Assembly (NCBI GenBank): GCA_015680685.1
Contig: MNCI01004147.1
Span: forward strand, 293,035-357,034
Source of the DNA: Gnetum montanum
Lineage: Eukaryota; Streptophyta; Gnetopsida; Gnetales; Gnetaceae
Length of the DNA: 64,000 bases
Direction: 5' to 3'
Shown here: positions 1 to 11,371 of the stretch, in pieces
Position numbering within the stretch: the stretch's first letter is position 1
Layout: every line of letters begins with the position of its first letter
Notes under the pieces: generated by a model
Told to the model about the DNA's origin: nothing
The model's input: only the letters and a program-made list of their open reading frames with translations
Database searches by the model: none
Program-made: the position numbers and the translations under genes

Positions 1-368
1 TATGCTTGGTAGTCCCAGTGGTAGTTGTGCACGAAGTCCAAGATGTGTACAGTTGATCAAGGAATCGATTTCTCATTGCACTTAGGCTAGATTAGATTTT
101 CTTACCCTTTTCCTCCTAGCTTAGATTAGTTAGTATTATTTTCCATTGCCTTCAGGAGTAGCGATAGAATTAGGAACACATCATACACCTCATCTAGACT
201 AAACCATATATGACATATGCAATACTAGTCTAGGTGGAAAGATAGCGAACTGCGACCTAAGGCTAACTATCTAGGTGCCACAACTAGTCCATCTGCGGAG
301 TTCGACCGGATCACTCGTGCAACGCTCATTTCGTATGGTTGAGTGTAGGGGTACCTCGCCACTCATCA
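1..368 (+). repeat. Family B LTR, 3' portion
   Basis: This is the right-hand part (R/U5 end) of an LTR whose start lies outside the window. It aligns by eye with 59500-59858, the 5' LTR of the family B element at the other end of the window, sharing the stretch about compatible alleles of 'actaaaccat' and 'caactagtc' and the closing GGGGTACC..CACTCATCA. It ends at TCATCA (363-368). The next bases CTAAC (369-373) are the continuation of an E1 LTR; the same E1 LTR sequence, uninterrupted, is at about 8241-8260, so family B inserted into E1's 3' LTR, probably with CTAAC as target duplication. Whether it is a solo LTR or a 3' LTR cannot be seen. Confidence 0.8.
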
Positions 369-520
369 CTAACTATTGCCAAACCAAGTGCACCTACCTC
401 TTATTTATAGGCAACAAGACAGGCCAAGATATTAGATGTCCGATATCGCTTGGAAGGCTCTAATATTGCATACCTGATATTGCGAATGTGATATCACAGC
501 CCCGATATCGTGGCTCATCA
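369..520 (-). repeat. E1 3' LTR remnant (U3 end)
   Basis: It matches the inner end of E1's 5' LTR (8240-8366), including the TATA region 'ttatttatag' on the plus strand and several GATATC-type motifs. It starts (minus strand) with TGATGA at 520-515. The rest of the LTR was displaced by the family B insertion at 368/369. Confidence 0.85.
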
Positions 521-530
521 TACCCCCACG
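521..530 (-). other. E1 polypurine tract
   Basis: On the minus strand CGTGGGGGTA lies directly before the TGATGA start of the 3' LTR, the expected place for the plus-strand primer of an LTR element. The same GGGGGTA occurs before the 3' LTRs of E2 (24178-24184) and D. Confidence 0.75.
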
Positions 531-2415
531 ATTGCATGAAAACTCATCCTTGAGTTCCTTACAAAATATTGGAAAGGTATGGGATTATTGAGTGAATGAG
601 AATTGACAGTGACAAGGAATAACAGACTCAAAGTGCCTAGTGAACAGATCGACAAACATATTACAACATTGGTGTTCACACCCATTGAGGTGAACATTGT
701 ACATAGATGACATCCAAACCCTCATCCGACAGCTTGAAAAGAAAGAGAGAGAGAAAAGAAAATGAAGCACGTTGTTGTCGATGTTAGAAATGTGCATTCT
801 GTTGTTCATCCATAGCCACATGACCAAACTTGTTCCTTGCGTAAACGCTTCAACTCTAGTCCAACCCAAGTGCTTCCTCCTATCACAGTCCATTGTTCGT
901 GTAATCGCCATCTGCACACACAACACAGTCATGAATTAGCAAGGATAGATAAGCCATAATGCAGTTGATACCTTGCCTTGATATAAGCGCATTCGCTGGG
1001 TTGTGGGTATGGTAGATAGTGGGTTAGAGGTTTTTAACTGATAACTACCCAAGGTGTATCAATTAAAAACTTGTGGTAATTGAATGGAAAAATTTATGAC
1101 AGGGCCCCCATGACTAAGAGCAAACCTCCAGTAGCGATAGGGTGGAAAAATTGTAGAAACAAGAAAGATAAGAGAAATAACAATGGTGAAGCCAATAAAA
1201 TGGATGTCATGGATGGGGATGAAACGAGAAATGGTTGATTACGAGGAATGTTTAAGGGAAAGAACTTAACAATTGCACCAAAAAGGAATGCTAGTGGGTC
1301 CTCCCCAAAGCAGGCCTATCCCTTTTATGCCCTGACAAACCAGCAAACCAAAGAGTCCATAGGCTCTAGGAATGACGTATGGAACAATGGTTAAGAACTT
1401 ACCCACAAGAGTTTACCAAATATTAAAAATGCATCAACCAAGACATAGACTAATCATAAAACCAGCAATGAGGTGGAATATGGGAAGAAATATGGAAGGA
1501 GAGGAGGAAATGGAATAGAATCCCAAGAGCAATGTGGTGTAGAGTCCCTTGTGTATTAGATGGCTACGGTGACTAAATAAAATTCATCCTAAGTCCAAAC
1601 TCATCATCCACATCTAGTGACCTCGCATCAATACATTTGACCAACCCATCATCGTAAAGCAACAAGAATGCATCCATCAAGTCACCACCATTCCAAGGAG
1701 AGAAAGATAGGGAAGCAGGAAGCGAGAAAGGACCTTAGTTAGAGGAAACCTTCAAGCATGGGTAACATGTCTTTCTAGTGCCATAACCAGTGTTTGCGAC
1801 CCATGTTGCTTTATTATGTCTAAGGGGTGTGCTTTGAATTCCCATTAGTTTTTTTTTTTGTGAGAACCACACCATGCAAAGACTTATTTAAATTCATTCA
1901 ACTTCCTAATAGTCGGTCAATAGAGAAATGGCAGAAAACCCATGAAAAACATCCAAGTACCCAAGAGAACAGCCAACACAAGTGCGTTGAATCCCCTTGA
2001 AGTCACACCCTTTTCAACCATTGAGTCCTTCCTTGGTTTGAAGAATACCAAGTCACCAATTCACTAATAAGTTTATTTAGAAAAAGGGACAATACATTTC
2101 CAAGACAAGGAAAACCATAGAGTTGAATGGAGGAATGGATGTAATGGACTCATTACTTGTTTTATCAAAAGAACTGTATCTTAGTATCAACATTGAAAAT
2201 CAAAGGTAAAAACCAAACATTAGCAATCAACATTATTATAAGTACAATCCACCATCATGAGCACTTATTGTATGACAAATGAAAGTAAATCAAACAAAGA
2301 AATAGTAAAAATGTGAACAATGCTGTAAAACAAAAATAAGTAAAATTGAAAAGATGTGTAAAACAAAAATACAAAAAGAGCTTAGGGCTTAGAATGATTA
2401 GCATTGGTGGCCATC
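531..2415 (-). other. E1 3' non-coding region
   Basis: No open frame of note. The stretch is closely similar (by eye) to the 3' regions of E2 (about 22300-24180, opposite orientation) and D (about 25930-27850). Shared blocks include the 'gtgggtcctccccaaagcagg' neighbourhood near 1300, 26700 and 23440. A conserved long untranslated 3' region between integrase and PPT is typical of Athila-group elements, where an env-like frame sometimes occurs. I see no env-like protein here. Confidence 0.7.
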
Positions 2416-3332
2416 TGATGAAGTGTCATTTAGTCAATGCATCGACTGGGCTGCGTATACAGGGCCACGTATACATGGTCACGTCGATGTGGGCCTGTCG
2501 ACGTAGCCACCCTGCGTCGACGTGGCCCCATTTATGTAGCCACCTTTCCCAGCCTATAAATAAGAGGGCCTTCTGCCTCATTTAGGCATCTTTTTGAGTA
2601 GTTGTAGCAAAGCTCTTGCAGTTTGTTCTCACAGGAGATAGAATATTTTCCGAGTGCCCACAGCAAGTGTAAGAAAAGAGATCGGCTCTTTATTTGAGCA
2701 CTGATGTATCTAAGCCCATTGGCGTGACGGCAATAAAGATGAACTATTTAAGCAATCCTTGCAGCATTTGGACTTAGTTATTTTATGCAATTATTAGTTT
2801 AATATGTTTATGCTTTATTAGTTACTTGTTAATTACTTATGTTTTCGTTATTATAATTTCAATCGTTATTGTTCATTCGTAGTTCGTTAAAGCCATAAGT
2901 ACGACCATCTCGAACGTAACCCAAACACTTGGTAAGCTCAGGGACGATTAACGTCTGGTAATCCAGAAGTGTTAGGAGATGCTCAGAACGTGCTGGGAAG
3001 ATGGGACCGGATACTTATGTTAGGAATAGTTAAGATTTAGGTTAAGATAATTTTAGATTAATTAATATTCTATCCTTAATTTCCAAGATAATTAGTCACC
3101 AAAAAGATAATTAAAAAGATATAAAAATCATTAGCCTTAGTCTTACTTAACCAATCGTAAACAGAACTTCACAAGTGAGATTAGGATGACAACGACCGTT
3201 CTAACCCAAGGTTTTTCACTAGTTAGAAGTCTGGTGTATGTTAAGTGCTTACAGTCTGCGGATTTTGACCGAGTCACGTGTGAACACTCGTGATTCGTAT
3301 GGTTGGGCGTAGGGGTACCTCGCCACTCATCA
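2416..3332 (+). repeat. Solo LTR, family C, with 5-bp target duplication
   Basis: The 917-bp LTR runs from TGATGA to TCATCA. It is flanked by CCATC at 2411-2415 and CCATC at 3333-3337. The uninterrupted sequence exists in element D at about 27846-27885, where the 'ggtggccatc' part runs straight into 'tctccca..gagttgg'-like sequence, so both the ends and the empty site are verified internally. U3 carries several GTCGACG/CGTCGACG motifs, then TATA (CCTATAAATAAGAGG near 2552). The R region has an AATAAAG-type polyadenylation signal near 2730. No internal sequence remains, so it arose by LTR-LTR recombination. Confidence 0.95.
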
Positions 3333-3337
3333 CCATC

Positions 3338-4110
3338 TCCTCCACAACTGAGTTGGAAGGAGGAGATCTGAAATAACAAGCAAGGTTGTCCACCAATAGA
3401 TGTAGTATTGGTACTAGCTGTTCTAGGCTCACTGAAAGGTTTGGTTTGTTGGGTGTTGACCAACAATTTCTTATCCAGGCTCTCAAGATTGTAAATCATC
3501 ATGACCCTTGAAGGAAAATTTGCATGAATAATATAAGGTCCTTCCCACAATGTTTGAAATTTAGTGCATTGTGGCACATGTGTGGGGTTCCAATAAAGGA
3601 CCTTATCTCCTAGTTGGTATTTAACTTTCCTAATTTTTAGGTCATGATGTCATTTATTAAAAGCCTTGTGCAATTCATTAGATGACAGGGTGACTAATCG
3701 ATTCTCATCTAGTAGGTTAAGGTTCATTAACCATTCTTTTTGTGCTAGATTAAGGTCAAGGTTGAGATCACACGTCGTAGATAGTGTACAGAGTTCTGCT
3801 TAAATAGGAAGTGTTGGGAGTTTTCCATACACTAACTCATTGGGAGAGTAGCCTATAGAGAGTTTCCATGTGGAGCAGTATGCCTAAAGAGCATCATTCA
3901 ATTTGGTGCTCCAGTCTCGCCTATACTTACCAATATTTTCGTAATCTCGCTAATGGTTCTTACCAATATTTTTGTAATCTCCCTATTGGTTACTTTAGCT
4001 TGACCATTCACTTGAGGGTGATATGGTGTAGTTAGCTTGTGTTCCACTCCTAAGCATTGCATCAACTTTCGAAAAGTCGCACCTGTAAAGTGTGTACCAT
4101 TATCAGGGAT
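3338..4110 (-). pseudogene. E1 integrase fragment (core second half and C-terminus)
   Basis: On the minus strand the frame at 4227-3898 contains DNGTHFTGATF and [17 protein letters not shown], which supply the second Asp and the catalytic Glu of the DDE integrase core. The frame ending near 3338 contains KFQTLWEGPYII and LVNTQQTKPF, the C-terminal domain seen also at 27837-28094. The zinc-binding HHCC domain and the first catalytic Asp are missing because of the deletion at about 4110. A family C LTR breaks the C-terminus. It cannot encode an active enzyme. Confidence 0.85.
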
Positions 4111-4956
4111 TTCCAACTTCCCCCAGTTGATACTTTCAATGTCGAGACATGGAAGTTGGTGATGGACTTGCTCTAATGTATCTATGCTATCAATGTAAGT
4201 GTAAGTAAAACCCTTAATTGGTTCCATGTGTATAGTTGAATTGCTCTCTTGGTCAATTATCAGCCACTGGGTGCCTTCCTATCTAGTGGCTCCTACATAC
4301 ATGCATCTTTGTATGTTGGTTACCTATGCACACTAGTTGCATGAAGGCAATGTTAAACATTGTACAAACCAGGACTTCTGCACGCAATTACACCCTTTTT
4401 CACTGTATGCAATGCATGGAACTTTCTTCTTCTTGATCTTTCCAAACATATTTTTCTTTGATATCTCTAGGGAAAGATCACGTATTCCTAGGCGTGCGTC
4501 AATTATGCTTTGCCATGCTCTTCCCATTATGATTGGGAAGTCCCCCTTATAGTTTTTGACTTGAATCACTAGAAAGTCAACTGGATATGACCATCCACAA
4601 ACAATGGTGACAATGTCCTCCACAAGTCTTAATGGGATAGTAATTGGCTATTTGGCCAACTCTAAACAAATGTTACTCTTTTTTAGTGGAGGCAAGTTCC
4701 AAGCTTTGTACATTTCTTGAGAGATTAAGTTGACACCAGAACCTGAATCCAAAAGAGCCTTGCAAAGTTCATTCCCAGTGATTTGTAAATATATAAGAGG
4801 ACTCCCAAGATCGAATAACTTCCTAGGAAGATGGCTAGCCTTAATCCAATTAGTAATGGCATGCGTCAACATGACCGTGTGCGTTGAATGTGGCCTTTGG
4901 TTTGAAGGGAGGTCCAAAGTTTCGGGTGATGGTGAGGCCTTTGGAGAGTTAGCCAC
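4111..4956 (-). pseudogene. E1 aspartic protease and linker
   Basis: Minus-strand frames carry the retropepsin active site ALLDSGSGVNLIS and, further on, the flap-like and C-terminal segments DIVTIVCGWSYPVDFLVI and PIIMGRAWQSIID. The [AVI]-x-G-R-A-W motif is the second conserved block of these proteases. The linker to pol ends in a KLEIP motif that in D (30770) leads into RT but here abuts DNGTHF of integrase. The protease would cleave the gag-pol polyprotein. In-frame stops separate the pieces, so this copy is dead. Confidence 0.85.
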
Positions 4957-7420
4957 TTGTGACTACAAGGACTTGGTTGGACTATTGATCCTAAAGAAAG
5001 GTCTCTTCTTTACGTGGTTTTCTGAACCAATAATAGGGTGAGGATTAACAGCCCTTGTAGCGTTACGTTGTTGCAACTGGGCAGGGAGCTCACCCTGCAT
5101 GGCTGGAGCAGATGGTAATGGAGTTAAGGGTGGAAGAGATGTAATCAGATGAGAAGGATAGTACATTTGTGAAACCTCTTCTCTAGAAGAAGGAGTTCTA
5201 TAGTACTCGTGGGTTTGGTAGTGAGATTGGGGAGCAACGTGGCTAGTAGATTCACATGGAGAGATTGGCTGCTGCACGTAGTATCCATATGGGTCAGGTT
5301 AACGGTAAGGGTACTGTTGACGTGGTGGTGGAATTCCCCATGATTGTGGGTGCTGCCACTTTGGTACTGCTCATTTGGTTATGGTGGATTTCCACTTAGA
5401 TAATACATAAAGGGTTGGTGGAACTGCCTTGGGTTACCTTGGGGATAAGGTAACCTTCGGGGTGTTTGCCTTCTATTTAATTGTGGGTTGAGTGCATACA
5501 TCCCAGACTCCTGTAGATGTGAGATTACAGGGAAACATCCCTTAGGATGGTCATATTGGCATATCTCACACCCATCATCATTTTTTGTATCCGAATCCAC
5601 AACCTCTTTGATGATGGCAAATTTTCCCTTACCTTTGTTATGTGCATATTTAGCTTCTCTTTTTTTTTCTCCTTTCTCGATCACTACCTTCCTCTCTAGA
5701 CTCCTCTACTATTTTGAGAACTATTTGAAATTTATTATCTAGGGAGTCCCACATTTGTTCCACCTTTGCCGATACTTCCAATGCAAGTTTTTGAATGGGC
5801 AAGGTTTTCCTATTCACCATCTCTTCAAGTGGTGACTCTTCTTCATCCTCATAAAATCTAACTCCCTTCTTTCGGAGGGAAGGATCTCTATTATATTCTT
5901 CCGCACTCTCTCTTTTTCTTAACTCACATTCCTTTTAACAACTTGCTCCAACAATCTTTGTACTTAATGGGCCCTAAGCTCAAATAGCCTTCCTTGGGCA
6001 TAAGTCCCAAGGGTTCTTTGCGTTTCATGCCTAAGCCCATCTATGAGATGATGTAGTTATTCCCTTTGCGAGTAGCCATGGCCTAGGCAATGATGTAATA
6101 GTGCATAATATCAGCCCATGGTAGCATCCAAGGGTTCATGTCCTCCTTATTTCCATCCTTGGATTTTCTTTTGCAATTTGGACACTCGTGAGTACATTTG
6201 ATACTTATCATTGAATAGTTCTAACATGGTACTCAATCGACAAATGGATTCTGGTTCTAAGAACCAGTATCAGCTTTCCGCTTCCTTGATCAATGTTCGT
6301 GGAAACAACTTGAGTTTTTGCCACTCATTTTCTATGTTTTGCAAGGCACATGCATCGTGAAATGCTTGCAAATAACTTTGAGGATCAGCATTGTATCCCC
6401 CTTCAAATCATGGGATATTGTTCATGTCCAATCTTTTGATCCTACTATCCTTTTGGTGCCTTGTTGGGATTCTAATAGCCTCATTTATATCTAGCATACT
6501 TCAAGTAGTGAGTAGGGATTCATCGTGATCGTACTATATATGGCGTTTATGATGCCTATGTTGTTCCCTACTCTCCCTCCTTTCATGATGAGCTTCTCTA
6601 GAATGCCCTCATCTCCTTTCTCGGCTACTTTGTCTATGATTCCTGTTTCGCTTACCATTATCCTCAAGGTCTTTTTCCTTGTGACTACATCTAGATCCCA
6701 AAGGAGAGGGTGAAGGAGATGATGAAGGTGAAGAAGAAGGAGGATCATCACCATGATGGTGTCTGCTTCCTTCTCTTCAGTGGTCGTAGCCTCGATCACA
6801 GTTACGATCAGAATGTCCATCTTTGTCATGTGTTCGTGTTCCTTTTTCAGACCCTTTATGTCCATTGGTACCAGAATCTGGGTTATGGGTAGTTAAGTGA
6901 AGATTTTGATACACAACCCCTTGACCAAAGTCAACAGGAGGAACATCATTGTGTGGGAGACCTCCTAAGGCTGGTTCACCACCCTCATTTTCACCTATGA
7001 TATATGGGACATTCTAAGACAACTTCCCCTTCATGGATTCATGATGTCTCTCTTGTTGTAGATCCCTTTGATGTTGTTCCTCCATGGGTTGATACTCTCT
7101 CGAGTCATGATCATGCACAACGTACTCTACCTGTAAATGTTGCATACCAATTCGTGTGAGAGCATGAAGAAGCATGCCCAAGATTGAGCAATCAAGAGGT
7201 AACACTATGTTACCTTCTAAATCATGTCAATGCAGTTGTTCATCCTGGTGGAGGATAAAGGTAAAGTTTGGTATATACTCATCAGGATGAATGTATACCA
7301 CACGAAACTATTGAGGGACTGGTGGATTATCATGTGTACTACGCCTCCGATTGTTCCCTGTATCGAACCTAGGTGGTGAAACACTCTTGTAAGAAGAAGG
7401 AGACATAATTGTCTCTTCAA
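4957..7420 (-). pseudogene. E1 gag (capsid and atypical zinc knuckle)
   Basis: The minus-strand gag is broken by stops. From the N-terminus: a head with LGMLLHALTRIGMQHL (7205-7014), a His/Arg/Ser-rich basic linker, a capsid-like region corresponding to the better preserved copy at 32644-33030, and a nucleocapsid with CEICQYDHPKGCFP (near 5560). The spacing is CX2CX3H rather than the usual CX2CX4H. A Pro/Gln/Tyr-rich tail follows (QPISPCESTSH, 5277-4963) and runs into protease. The order and motifs match E2 (plus strand) and D, so the assignment is firm although the reading frame is not intact. Confidence 0.85.
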
Positions 7421-7526
7421 TGTGCAATACTTTTTATTTCACTAATTGTAAGATAGCCAACCCTAAGGGTTCGTTCCAACGATGTGAAGATTTCCTAGGT
7501 TCTAGCCAGTGCACAAACAACAAAGT

Positions 7527-7544
7527 CCTCGGCAATGGTGCCAA
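7527..7544 (-). promoter_or_regulatory. E1 primer-binding site (tRNA-Asp)
   Basis: On the minus strand TTGGCACCATTGCCGAGG follows the TCATCA end of the 5' LTR. It is two to three transitions away from the better preserved E2 site TGGCGCCGTTGCCGGGG, which is complementary to the 3' end of plant tRNA-Asp (GTC). Confidence 0.8.
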
Positions 7545-8366
7545 TGATGGGCGGCAAGGTATCCCTACGCTCAACCATATGAATGCAAGCATACACATAT
7601 GATCTGGTCGAATTCCAAGGACTAGGTACTTATGCACCTCTACAGAACCTGGGCAGGTTAGTCAATCGTTGTCTTCCCAAGCTTACTTGTATAGCGCAAT
7701 TGTATGGTTAAGGAAACTTGAGGTATATGATATTTATATATTTCTGATGTTTTATGTCCTGGTGCTACAAAGGGAGAAGTGAACTAATTAAGTAACTAAT
7801 TCAACTTAACTAATCTACTATACTCTAACTAGTCCTAACACCAGCATCCATTCCCACTTGTCGTACACATCTTGAACCAGTGCAACACTACTGGGATTAC
7901 CAAACGATAATCGTTACTGGGTTACCAAGTGTTCCATGCATGCTTGAAGTGGTTGTACTGAGTGTGCTTACTTGGGAGAGTTAACAAGGTGAGAGAGAAA
8001 GAACATTAATTAACTAAGGAAAGCATTAAATAACTGTAAATAACATTAAATAAGTTATTTTGAATGCTGCAAGGTTTACCACAAAGTTCGTCTTTATTTC
8101 TAGCCACAAGGTGTGCTCAGGTACACAATGCTCGAATAAGGATCCATTCGCTTTATGACTCCTACTGTAGGCACTCAAAAATAATTCTAACTCTGAGAAG
8201 GGAAAAAGGCAAGAGTTCGGGTAAGGGACTAAGACTAATTAACTAACTATTGCCAAACCAAGTGCGCCCACCTCTTATTTATAGGCGATAAGACAAGCCT
8301 TGATATCGGATGTCCAATATCACTTGGAAGGCTCCGATATCGCATACCCGATATCGCGGCTCATCA
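7545..8366 (-). repeat. E1 5' LTR, family A
   Basis: The 822-bp LTR has TGATGA/TCATCA-type ends (left end read TGATGG on the plus strand, right end CTCATCA). The U3 end (right side) has several GATATCG-type palindromes between 8310 and 8360, followed on the minus strand by a TATAAATAAGAGG box. R/U5 is shared with families B, C and D. Confidence 0.9.
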
Positions 8367-8428
8367 AAAAGTAATGGGTTGTGTTAAACATTGTAAACAT
8401 GACTTATTAATGAAAATGTGTAAATAGT

Positions 8429-9362
8429 TGATGAGCGGTCAAGGTACCCTTACACCCAACCATACGAATCACAAAGTGTTCACTTGCGATCCAATCGAAT
8501 TCTATGGGCTATATAGTTTTCAGTACACTAGTCTTCTAGGCAGCGAACCTTGCTCTAAGGTCGTTTGTTGTCTTCCCAATTACACTTGTAAAGCTCAAAG
8601 CTATGGTTAAGTGTAATTGAGGCATATGATTTTTATCATTTTATGTTTTAGGTTCTTTGGTACTTGAAGAGAGAGATAAAGTAGTTTAATAACTAATTTG
8701 ATTTTAACTAACTGGTTGATCTCTAACTAGTCCTAACATAAGCATCTGATCCCACTTTCTATGCACATCTTGAACCCACATATCCACTGCTGGGTTACCA
8801 AGCACTACACTACTAGGTGCACCAAGCAATAACGCTACTAAGATTACCAAGCAAATACGTGTTTACGCTCAAAGCTGTTGTGCTTATGTATTTAATCTAT
8901 CTTGCTTAATCACTTAATTAGCTTAATTACTGAGAAACATTGAACAAATAACTAAAAACATTAAATGCAGGAATAAAACATTTAAACTATCTAGAATGTT
9001 GCAAGGTTTATCAAGAAGCTCATCTTTATTGTCTTACACACTGGTGTGGTTTAGGTACAATAGTGCTCGAATAAAGATCCATACACTTGATCACTCCTGC
9101 TACAGGCACTCAAGAAAATATTCTAACTTTCAAATGTAAAAACTGCAAGAGTTCGGCTACTACTATGAATTGGATTCCAATAAACACGGTTGGGAGCTCG
9201 TATTTATAGTTTTTGCTACAAGACTGCTTCGACCGACCTTGTCAACATAGCAAACGCTACGTTGACGCAGCCCCATCAATAGGGCAACACCACATAAACA
9301 AGGCCCTGTCGACGAGGTTGCATCAATGGAGGCCCATCAACGCGACACTTTAGCACTCATCA
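8429..9362 (-). repeat. Family C LTR (apparent solo)
   Basis: The 934-bp block runs from TGATGAGCGG to CACTCATCA. On the minus strand its U3 has repeated GTCGACG/TCGACG-like motifs (9225-9350) and a TATAAATA box near 9205, as in the solo LTR at 2416-3332. No internal domain flanks it on either side. Flanking pentamers ATAGT and ACAAC do not match, so it may be old, or formed by recombination between different copies. The 62 bp at 8367-8428 between it and E1 show no feature. Confidence 0.8.
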
Positions 9363-9836
9363 ACAACGATTAAAAGATTTCTAGTGACAAATTGAACTAT
9401 ACATCTTAAATATACTTAACCTATTCTAAGTTTTAAACCAATTTTAAGTAAAATTTGAAGCACCAAAACACCTTTTCAACTTCTACTAATAATTATAAAA
9501 GATTAGATGGCAAATATGCTAGATGTTAAAATAAGTAAAGAGAACAATAAAGCAATTTCAAATTGATTGTTATAGGAGCCAATGTTTTAGAAGATCAAGG
9601 GTAGAGTCAGCAGCTAAGTGCAAACACGGGATTGCCAAAATTGAAAGAATGACTATATGTACCCCTACATCACAATACTTTGGTAAAACTTAAGGTAGAA
9701 TATAACAATATTTTATAGTTTCTAGCATGAAAGTTTATGAAACTGAAACTATATTTTTATTTAAGTCCATGTGCTTACCACTAACATAATTGACAAGCTT
9801 AACCCCTAATACATATAATCAAATTAGAACTTTATA
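9363..9836. other. Unassigned AT-rich host sequence
   Basis: I see no open frame, repeat or RNA signal here. It lies between the family C LTR and the triplicated repeat. Confidence 0.5.
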
Positions 9837-10540
9837 ACTTAGCATTGCTCACTGAAATCAAATTATAATTTAGAGCTACCAAATCAAAAGTATTACCATT
9901 AGGTTAACACCTTAACACAAGCCACAACAAGACAACAAAGAAGAGCCCACAACAATATGAAAGTGCATGGGTAATAAGTTCCTATACAAACCATGGGTAG
10001 CCATAATTGTTTGCAAAATCTATAGCTACTAATTGGCCAATCATGGTTGGGACCATACTAAGACTGAAGGCAACATAACCTAGCATTGCCCACTAAAATC
10101 AAATCATAATTTAAACCACCAAATCAAAAGTCTTACCACTAGGCTAACACCTCAACACAAGCTACAACAAGACAACAACAATGAAGAGTCCATAACAATA
10201 TGAAAGTGCATAGGCAATGAGTTCTTACACCAAACATGGGCAACCATAATTTTTTGCAAAATCCATAGCTACTAATTGACTAATCATGGTTGAGTGAAAG
10301 CAACATAACTTGGCATTGCCCACTAAATTCGAATCATAATTTAAAGCTACTAAATCAAAAGTCTTACTAATAGGCTAACACCTCAATACAAAGCACAGCA
10401 AGACAACAACAAAGAAAAGTTCATAACAATATAAAAATGCATAGGTAATGGGTTTCTGCACAAACCATGGGCAACCACAATTCTTTGTAAAATCCACGGC
10501 TACTAATTAACCAATCATGGTAGGACACAGAGCGAAAGCA
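9837..10540. repeat. Three tandem copies of a ~235-bp unit
   Basis: Units start at about 9837, 10076 and 10307, each opening with TAAC(C/T)T(A/G)GCATTGC and containing 'atcataatttaaa', 'caacaagacaaca' and 'taattggccaatcatgg'-like blocks. Spacing is 239 and 231 bp. Each copy has its own substitutions and small indels, so the duplication is not recent. It is non-coding on both strands and downstream of NASP. Confidence 0.85.
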
Positions 10541-10652
10541 AACATGTCACCCCTTGTGTTCAATACTAGGATGATGACTCTAGAAGCGTTAACAGTGAGA
10601 ATTACTGCCGAAACTACACTATAGGCCAAGAAGACCACCTTTGAGGTCTTAC

Positions 10653-10801
10653 CTTGTCTCAGCCCTGCTAATTATGGTTAAGACTTCCAAATCAACAATT
10701 TCAATTTCAGTATCTAAAAATTTGTGAGCGTGGGGATTCTGATTCTCAGAAAGATCTACAATCCTATGTAAGGAGCGATTTTGAGGCTTAGCACGCTTCA
10801 T
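10653..10801 (-). CDS. Possible exon of an unrecognised gene
   Basis: On the minus strand an ATG at 10801 opens a frame beginning MKRAKPQNRSLHRIVDL and ending IISRAETR, directly followed by a good splice donor (AG/GTAAGA at 10653/10652). The composition looks like ordinary protein (mixed charge, no low complexity), unlike random frames nearby. The frame also stays open upstream, through a possible acceptor with a pyrimidine-rich tract at about 10850-10870, so this may be an internal exon rather than a first exon. I do not recognise the protein, and no following exon was found. It could be a gene fragment or chance. Confidence 0.3.
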
Positions 10802-11266
10802 GTCCCAGTTAAAAATTGCTCGTGTTACACCATTATTAAATTTTGAAAAGAAAAAAGAAAACGACAAAAACAACTGATCAAGCCGAAACTTGCACTACCT
10901 CTCTTCAAACCTTAAAAGGAAATGCCATGCCATTAACTATGCAAACTTCAAATGAGCTGAGCTTAAGCAACCCAACCCCACAAGCAAAGTTAATTTTCTA
11001 ATAAATGGAGCTTAGATATAGGTAACCTTGAATTGGCCCAATTTAACTTGACAGCCCTTAGCTATGAAGCCTTCATTGTACATATGTAATGCCAGCGTCA
11101 TCTAATCATATAATAACATACAACATAAATCAACCCTGTTAATTGCATCCTCAAAACAACTTTTTGAGGGTGAAATATAACAAATGCAATCCTCAATAAA
11201 ATGAAAGTGGGTAAATACTCAATTCACGGAAACATTAAAACAAAAGCCTCGGTTGTGATAATCAAA

Positions 11267-11371
11267 TTAGAACGCCTGCACTGAAATAGTTTTAACGCCC
11301 TTCTCATTCAACCTTTCAACTAAATCCTTGCGCCCAGTTGGCTGTTCGCGCACCTGAGTGGAGCGGCATAC
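11267..11371 (-). CDS. Possible terminal exon, unrecognised (SAP-like end)
   Basis: On the minus strand a short frame ends VREQPTGRKDLVERLNEKG..SVQAF and TAA at 11269-11267. It follows a CACTCAG acceptor-like site at about 11354. TGRKDLVERL resembles the second half of a SAP DNA-binding motif, but the stretch is too short to be sure. It lies about 500 bp beyond the NASP stop, so it could be an alternative 3' exon, a neighbouring gene fragment or chance. Confidence 0.22.
   Translation of the reverse strand, partial: VCRSTQVREQPTGRKDLVERLNEKGVKTISVQAF

Larger units (their letters stand above)
369..8366 (-). mobile_element. E1: degenerate Ty3/gypsy (Athila-like) LTR retrotransposon, family A
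   Basis: Minus-strand element, read from right to left: 5' LTR (7545-8366), tRNA-Asp PBS, gag, protease, a truncated integrase, a long 3' non-coding stretch, polypurine tract and the inner 152 bp of the 3' LTR. Reverse transcriptase and RNase H are absent: the linker after protease is joined directly to the integrase core at about 4110. A solo LTR of family C sits inside the integrase C-terminus (2416-3332), and a family B LTR cuts the 3' LTR at 368/369. Many stops and frameshifts show that it is inactive. The left target duplication is outside the window, so the insertion site cannot be confirmed. Confidence 0.88.

Noticed and set aside
585-932. 115-residue minus-strand frame in E1's 3' region as an env-like protein
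   Set aside because: No signal peptide plus transmembrane plan or motif. The equivalent region of D (26094-26393) does not preserve the frame and E2 does not either.
6491-6865. 124-residue minus-strand frame with an MLLLLHLHHLL hydrophobic run as a membrane protein
   Set aside because: It is the shifted frame of the His/Arg/Ser-rich gag linker. The same artefact appears at 33018-33521 and 19336-19812.
8429-9362. A target duplication for the second family C LTR
   Set aside because: The flanking pentamers ATAGT and ACAAC do not match, and shifting the ends by a few bases gives no convincing pair.
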